Shown: positions 33,305 through 36,714 of the stretch, one piece after another | How positions within the stretch are numbered: the stretch's first letter is position 1 | Layout: every line of letters begins with the position of its first letter | Source: Verrucomicrobiota bacterium | Lineage (GTDB): Bacteria; Verrucomicrobiota; Verrucomicrobiia; Opitutales; Opitutaceae | Assembly: GCA_023432225.1 (NCBI GenBank) | Contig: JAEYUW010000004.1 | Location: forward strand, 1 to 36,714 | Direction of reading: 5' to 3' | Length of the DNA stretch: 36,714 nucleotides | The notes under the pieces: model-generated | Seen by the model: only the letters and a program-made list of their open reading frames with translations | Databases searched by the model: none | Told to the model about the DNA's origin: nothing | Position numbers and translations under genes: made by a program

Positions 33305-35010
33305 CGACCCTCGACTGGATTGTCCTGCTCGGAACGATGGTCGGCATCGCGGCCTACGGCGCCTGGCGCACGCGCCACACCGATCACCTCGATACCTACC
33401 TGAAGGGCAGCAAGACGACCGGCTGGTTCACGATCGGCCTCTCCGTCGCCGCCACGCAGGCGAGCGCGATCACGTTCCTCTCCATTCCGGGCCAGGGCTT
33501 CGAGAGCGGCATCGGCTTTGTCCAAAATTACTTCGGCCTGCCACTCGCGCTCATCATCGTCTGCGCGGTGTTTCTGCCGATCTATCGCCGGCTCGGCGTC
33601 TACACGGCCTACGAATATCTCGGGCAGCGCTTCGACGCCAAAACCCGCCTGCTTGGCGCCGGACTCTTCCTCCTCCAACGCGGCCTCGCGGCCGGCGTCA
33701 CGATCTACGCGCCCGCCATCATTCTCTCGACGGTCCTCGGTTGGCGGCTCGATTTCACCATCATCGGCACCGGCCTGCTCGTGATCGTCTACACCGTCAC
33801 CGGCGGCAGTGCCGCGGTCAGCCTCACGCAAAAATGGCAGATGGCCGTGATTTTCGCGGGTATGATCACGGCGTTCTTCGTCCTGCTCACCAAACTTCCG
33901 GCCGGCATGGGCTTCACCGAAGCCGCCGATCTCGCCGGCGCCCTCGGCAAGCTCGAAGCAGTCGACTACTCCTTCGATCCCTCGAAGCGCTACACGTTCT
34001 GGAGTGGCCTGCTCGGCGGTCTGTTTCTCTCGCTCTCCTACTTCGGCACCGATCAATCGCAGGTGCAGCGCTACATCGGCGGGGCCTCGTTGCGCGAAGG
34101 CCGGCTCGGCCTCGTCTTCAACGCGCTCATCAAGATTCCGATGCAGTTCTTCATCCTGCTGCTCGGCGCGCTGGTGTTCGTGTTTTATCAGTTCCAGCCG
34201 GCCCCCGTGTTCTACAACCGCGCCGAGTGGGAGCACCACGCCTCCGGTGCCAACGGCGCCACGTTCCGCGCCATCGAAGAAAAACACGCCGCGCTCCACA
34301 TCGCCAAACAGGAGAAAATCGCCGCGTGGCAGGACGCGCGCACGCGTGGCGACACCGCCGCCGAGACGACCGCCCGCGCCGAAATGGTCGCCGCCAACCA
34401 GGCCACCGACGCCGTGCGCGCCGAAGCGAAAAAAGCGCTGCTCGCCGCTGACAAAAAAGCGGCGGTGAAAGACTCCGATTACGTCTTCCTCAGCTTCATC
34501 GTCGCGCAAATGCCGCAGGGCGTCGTCGGCTTGCTCGTCGCCGTGATGATCGCCGCCGCGCTCGGCTCGAAGGCCAGCGAGCTCAACGCCCTCGCGACGA
34601 CCTCGACGATCGATCTCTGGCGGCAGGTCCGCCCGCTCGCCGTCCACGACGAGGCGCGCAACGTCCGCGTCGCGAAATGGCTCACGGCGCTGTGGGGTTT
34701 GTTCGCCATCGCGTTCGCGCTCTACGCCGGCTTCGCCGAAAATCTCATCGAGGCGATCAATATCCTCGGCTCGATCTTCTACGGCGTCGTGCTCGGGCTG
34801 TTCCTCGTCGCGTTCTTCCTGAAATGGGTGCGCGGCACCGCGGTTTTCTGGGGCGCGCTCGCTGCGCAGCTGCTCGTCTTCGTGCTCTACGCCACGCTCA
34901 GCATCTCCTACCTTTGGTATAACGTCATCGGCTGCGTCGCCTGCATGCTCTTCGCCGTGACGATCCAGCTCTTCCTCCCCAAACCAACCAACCACGGATT
35001 GCACGGATGA
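33301..35010 (+). CDS. Sodium:solute symporter (SSS/SLC5 family)
   Basis: A 569-residue inner-membrane transporter with about 13 hydrophobic segments. The N-terminus (LDWIVLLGTMVGIAAYGAWR) and the segment GLSVAATQASAITFLSIPGQ are typical of SSS proteins, and 'LSYFGTDQSQVQRYIGG' matches the family's conserved DQxxVQR region. A charged, Ala/Lys/Glu-rich helical insertion (about residues 320-390) lies between two membrane segments and could form a coiled coil. The ATG at 33301 overlaps the small membrane protein. The last six codons and the stop fall inside an inverted repeat, so the C-terminal NHGLHG is repeat-encoded. The solute is unknown; linkage to a PIG-L deacetylase and the BshC/BshB1-like genes suggests an amino sugar or thiol-related compound, which is inference. 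Confidence 0.93.
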   Translation: MTTLDWIVLLGTMVGIAAYGAWRTRHTDHLDTYLKGSKTTGWFTIGLSVAATQASAITFLSIPGQGFESGIGFVQNYFGLPLALIIVCAVFLPIYRRLGVYTAYEYLGQRFDAKTRLLGAGLFLLQRGLAAGVTIYAPAIILSTVLGWRLDFTIIGTGLLVIVYTVTGGSAAVSLTQKWQMAVIFAGMITAFFVLLTKLPAGMGFTEAADLAGALGKLEAVDYSFDPSKRYTFWSGLLGGLFLSLSYFGTDQSQVQRYIGGASLREGRLGLVFNALIKIPMQFFILLLGALVFVFYQFQPAPVFYNRAEWEHHASGANGATFRAIEEKHAALHIAKQEKIAAWQDARTRGDTAAETTARAEMVAANQATDAVRAEAKKALLAADKKAAVKDSDYVFLSFIVAQMPQGVVGLLVAVMIAAALGSKASELNALATTSTIDLWRQVRPLAVHDEARNVRVAKWLTALWGLFAIAFALYAGFAENLIEAINILGSIFYGVVLGLFLVAFFLKWVRGTAVFWGALAAQLLVFVLYATLSISYLWYNVIGCVACMLFAVTIQLFLPKPTNHGLHG

Positions 35011-35069
35011 CACGGATCAAATCCCCTCACCCCAATTTCCCATCCGTGGTATCCGTGCAATCCGTGGTT
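34990..35069. repeat. Inverted repeat of CACGGAT units spanning the symporter stop
   Basis: Arms of 28 bases (34990-35017 and 35042-35069) are complementary at 26 of 28 positions, with a 24-base spacer. Each arm has three CGGAT-type units. The left arm encodes the last residues and stop of the symporter; the right arm ends 2 bases before the ATG of the BshC-like gene, so the whole intergenic region is repeat and can form a long hairpin in the mRNA. Confidence 0.88.
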
Positions 35070-35071
35070 AA

Positions 35072-35845
35072 ATGAATTCTCCGGTCATCTGCTTCGGCCA
35101 GCAACCCTGCGGCATCTTTCCGCGGCGCTTCCTCTACGCGAAGTTCGTCACCGCGCGCCGCCTCCAACAGCAGATCGGCGGCGAGATCGTGTTCTTCTAC
35201 CACGACAGCGATCACGATCCGCGCGAGACGCAGACCACGCTGCGCCACCACAAGACCGACGAGCCGCACACGGTGAATTTCGCCTTCGCGAACAAGCTCC
35301 AGCGCAAATTCTCCCCGCTCTTCCTCAAGCGCATCCCCGACGCCTGGCCGGTCAACACCGCGCGCGAACTCGGCGCCTACGTCTCGCCGCGCGCGCTCGA
35401 GGCCTTCCGCGCCGTGCGTGCGGATAACGTGGCCGACTTCTGCCTCGAAATGTATCGCGCCATGGGCCTGCTCGACGGCGTGCGCGTGGTCCGCTCCGGC
35501 GACCGCGCCGTGCGCGAAGCGGCCTGCGACATCGCCGAGTGCTTCGTCGACGTGCCGCACCAAGGCGAAACCGTCCGCGCGCGCCTGCTCGATGGTGCGC
35601 TCAAACTCCACGAAGGCGGCAACAGCTACATCACGCTCCCGGCGCAACCGTTCGCCAAAGCGCAAATCAGCCCCACCCGCGACTCGCGCCTCCGCTGGAT
35701 GCAAAGCGTGATCCATTGCACGCACTACATCTGCGGCGCCGGCGAGCAGGCGTATCTCAACGTCGCCGACGCCCCCGAAATCACCTTCGTCCCCCGCGAC
35801 CCCATCGACCGCTCCGACGAAGCCTGGCCCGAATTTCCCTCCTGA
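35072..35845 (+). CDS. Compact BshC-like protein (putative cysteine-adding enzyme)
   Basis: A 257-residue cytoplasmic protein with both conserved blocks of BshC, the enzyme that adds cysteine to glucosaminyl-malate in bacillithiol synthesis. Block 1 is GQQPCGIF (residues 9-16), then LYAKFVTARRL, then FFYHDSDHDPRET (41-53). It corresponds to the GQQxGLxxGPLY, helix, FWxAxEDHDxxE series of BshC. Block 2 is RLRWMQSVIHCTHYICGAG followed by EQAY (206-228), corresponding to RPLMQxxxxPTxxxIxGPGExxY. BshC has about 540 residues; the middle insert and the whole C-terminal coiled coil are missing here. The frame is intact and the ends look natural, so it is not a truncated pseudogene. It precedes a BshB1-like deacetylase gene, the partner step. 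No Shine-Dalgarno is possible because the repeat abuts the ATG. Homology is from remembered BshC sequences, not a search; the reaction is inference. Confidence 0.8.
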   Translation: MNSPVICFGQQPCGIFPRRFLYAKFVTARRLQQQIGGEIVFFYHDSDHDPRETQTTLRHHKTDEPHTVNFAFANKLQRKFSPLFLKRIPDAWPVNTARELGAYVSPRALEAFRAVRADNVADFCLEMYRAMGLLDGVRVVRSGDRAVREAACDIAECFVDVPHQGETVRARLLDGALKLHEGGNSYITLPAQPFAKAQISPTRDSRLRWMQSVIHCTHYICGAGEQAYLNVADAPEITFVPRDPIDRSDEAWPEFPS

Positions 35846-35857
35846 CGCCCCGAGCCA

Positions 35858-35882
35858 GTTTGTAACATAATACGTTACAAAC
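35858..35882. promoter_or_regulatory. AT-rich inverted repeat before the BshB1-like gene
   Basis: GTTTGTAAC (35858-35866) and GTTACAAAC (35874-35882) are perfect 9-base arms with a 7-base spacer, ATAATAC. The site is strikingly AT-rich against its surroundings and ends 23 bases before the ATG at 35906. The TAATAC could serve as a -10 element. The layout suits a dimeric repressor such as a TetR- or MarR-type protein. Confidence 0.6.
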
Positions 35883-35905
35883 CCCCAACGCCCGCTTCTC
35901 TCCTC

Positions 35906-36625
35906 ATGAATCTCTCGACCGCACCCCTGCTCGCCTTTGGCGCGCATCCTGACGACATCGAGTTCGGCGCCGGCGGCATCATCGCGCGCGAGACGCAGGC
36001 CGGCCGACCCGCACACTTCGCCGTCTGCTCCCGCGGCGAAGCTGGCACCAACGGCACTCCGGCGGAGCGCACGAAAGAGGCGGAGAAAGCCGCGAAACTC
36101 CTCGGCGCGAAGGTCGAGTTCGTCGACCTCGACGGCGACTCGCACCTCGACATTCGCAACGCCCACGCGCTCAAACTCGCGGCGGTCATCCGCACCGTCC
36201 GGCCGGGCATCGTGCTCGCGCCCACGCCGGAACCCAACCAACACCCCGACCACTGGCGCCTCGGCCAACTCGTGCGCGACGCCACGCGCATCGCCCGCTA
36301 TGGCGGCGTGGCCGAGTTGAAGAGCCAGACACCTCACGCCGTCGGGCAACTTTTCTTCTACGCGCTCGGGCCGAGCGCCGAACCGCGCGACGTTTCGCCG
36401 GTCGTGATCGATATCTCCGACAAGCCGATCATGACCGCCTGGACCAAGGCGATGGAAGCCCACGCCTCGCAAATGAAGACGCGCAACTACGTCGAGCTGC
36501 AGCTCGCCCGCGCGCGCGTCCAGGGCCTTAATGCCGGCGTCGCCCACGCACAGCTCCTCTGGCCGAACGATCCGCTCGTGTTCCACTCCCTCACCGACAT
36601 CTCGCGCGGCGCGCGGCGATTCTGA
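35906..36625 (+). CDS. bshB1: BshB1-like PIG-L deacetylase
   Basis: A 239-residue cytoplasmic zinc deacetylase of the LmbE/PIG-L family. It carries AHPDDIEFGAGG (zinc ligands His14 and Asp17, catalytic Asp16) near the N-terminus, CSRGEAGTNGT, and a second HPDH motif (QHPDHWRL). BshB1 enzymes have the same AHPDDxExGxGG, TRGExGTxGT and HPDHxR series and remove acetyl from N-acetylglucosaminyl-malate in bacillithiol synthesis. Length is usual for the family. It lies 60 bases after the BshC-like gene with an AT-rich inverted repeat between them, so it may also be transcribed on its own. A different N-acetyl-sugar substrate is possible because no BshA gene is in view. No Shine-Dalgarno precedes the ATG. 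Confidence 0.87.
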   Translation: MNLSTAPLLAFGAHPDDIEFGAGGIIARETQAGRPAHFAVCSRGEAGTNGTPAERTKEAEKAAKLLGAKVEFVDLDGDSHLDIRNAHALKLAAVIRTVRPGIVLAPTPEPNQHPDHWRLGQLVRDATRIARYGGVAELKSQTPHAVGQLFFYALGPSAEPRDVSPVVIDISDKPIMTAWTKAMEAHASQMKTRNYVELQLARARVQGLNAGVAHAQLLWPNDPLVFHSLTDISRGARRF

Positions 36626-36652
36626 TGATGTCCACGATCGTTCATCCGTTTC

Positions 36653-36713
36653 CTGTAGCGGCGGTCTATGACCGCCGATCACTCGCCTCGGCGGTCATAG
36701 ACCGCCGCTACAG
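36653..36713. repeat. Perfect REPIN-like inverted repeat at the window end
   Basis: Two perfect 26-base arms (36653-36678 and 36688-36713) flank a 9-base spacer. Each arm reads inward from CTGTAG and contains its own hairpin CGGCGGTC-TAT-GACCGCCG. The GTAG tetranucleotide at both outer ends followed by a short palindrome matches the REP pattern recognised by RAYT transposases. It begins 27 bases after the BshB1-like stop and may also end transcription. Confidence 0.88.
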
Positions 36714-36714
36714 C

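Noticed and set aside
33018..35069. CGGAT repeats read as a CRISPR array
   Set aside because: Units of 7-10 bases arranged as inverted arms, with no unique 30-40 base spacers and no cas genes.

Overview
The window is high-GC, densely coded bacterial DNA that most resembles a free-living, polysaccharide-degrading member of Verrucomicrobiota, family Opitutaceae. The grounds are two large TonB-dependent receptors with the N-terminal 'VVxLxPFVV' motif I associate with that family, no SusD partner beside either receptor, many carbohydrate-active enzymes and LacI/AraC/XylR regulators, and almost no Shine-Dalgarno sequences. The assignment comes from recognition, not from a search. I see no rRNA, tRNA, CRISPR array, insertion sequence or prophage. 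No stretch longer than about 250 bases lacks a gene.

Layout. (1) Bases 1-6715, minus strand: a tight pentoside operon of sugar-cation symporter, GH31 alpha-xylosidase, secreted GH71/GH99-like hydrolase and xylose isomerase (cut by the window edge). A LacI-family regulator carrying two successive DNA-binding domains lies just upstream (6911-8140). (2) Bases 8229-12806, plus strand: an intracellular GH2 beta-glucuronidase followed by a TonB-dependent receptor and a good terminator, divergent from the LacI gene. (3) Bases 12951-16463: an AraC regulator divergent from a fucose-isomerase-like protein and a class II aldolase, with no sugar kinase. (4) Bases 16483-20577: a small alpha/beta hydrolase, a broken SGNH esterase, a CE7-type acetyl esterase and a XylR-type regulator. 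(5) Bases 20769-24341: a second, larger TonB-dependent receptor with a strong terminator. (6) Bases 24394-30342: a REP-like repeat and unlinked single genes: a divergent RtcB-like ligase, a D-2-hydroxyacid dehydrogenase, an acyl-CoA dehydrogenase and a secreted DUF2911 protein. (7) Bases 30443-36625, plus strand: a large secreted PIG-L deacetylase, a 57-residue membrane protein overlapping a sodium:solute symporter, a half-length BshC-like protein and a BshB1-like deacetylase. The window ends in a perfect REPIN-like inverted repeat.

How it fits together. Regions 1-5 look like uptake and intracellular breakdown of acetylated, xylose- and glucuronate-containing plant oligosaccharides: TonB receptors at the outer membrane, esterases, alpha-xylosidase, beta-glucuronidase, then xylose isomerase. 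Region 7 looks like a low-molecular-weight-thiol module related to bacillithiol. Its presumed cysteine-adding enzyme has been reduced to the two conserved blocks of BshC, and no BshA glycosyltransferase is present in the window. Two inverted repeats built from CGGAT units bracket the symporter pair, and one of them supplies the symporter's last codons and stop. The most unusual items are the compact BshC-like protein, the double-HTH LacI regulator, the repeat-bracketed symporter and the SGNH gene that has lost its GxND block.
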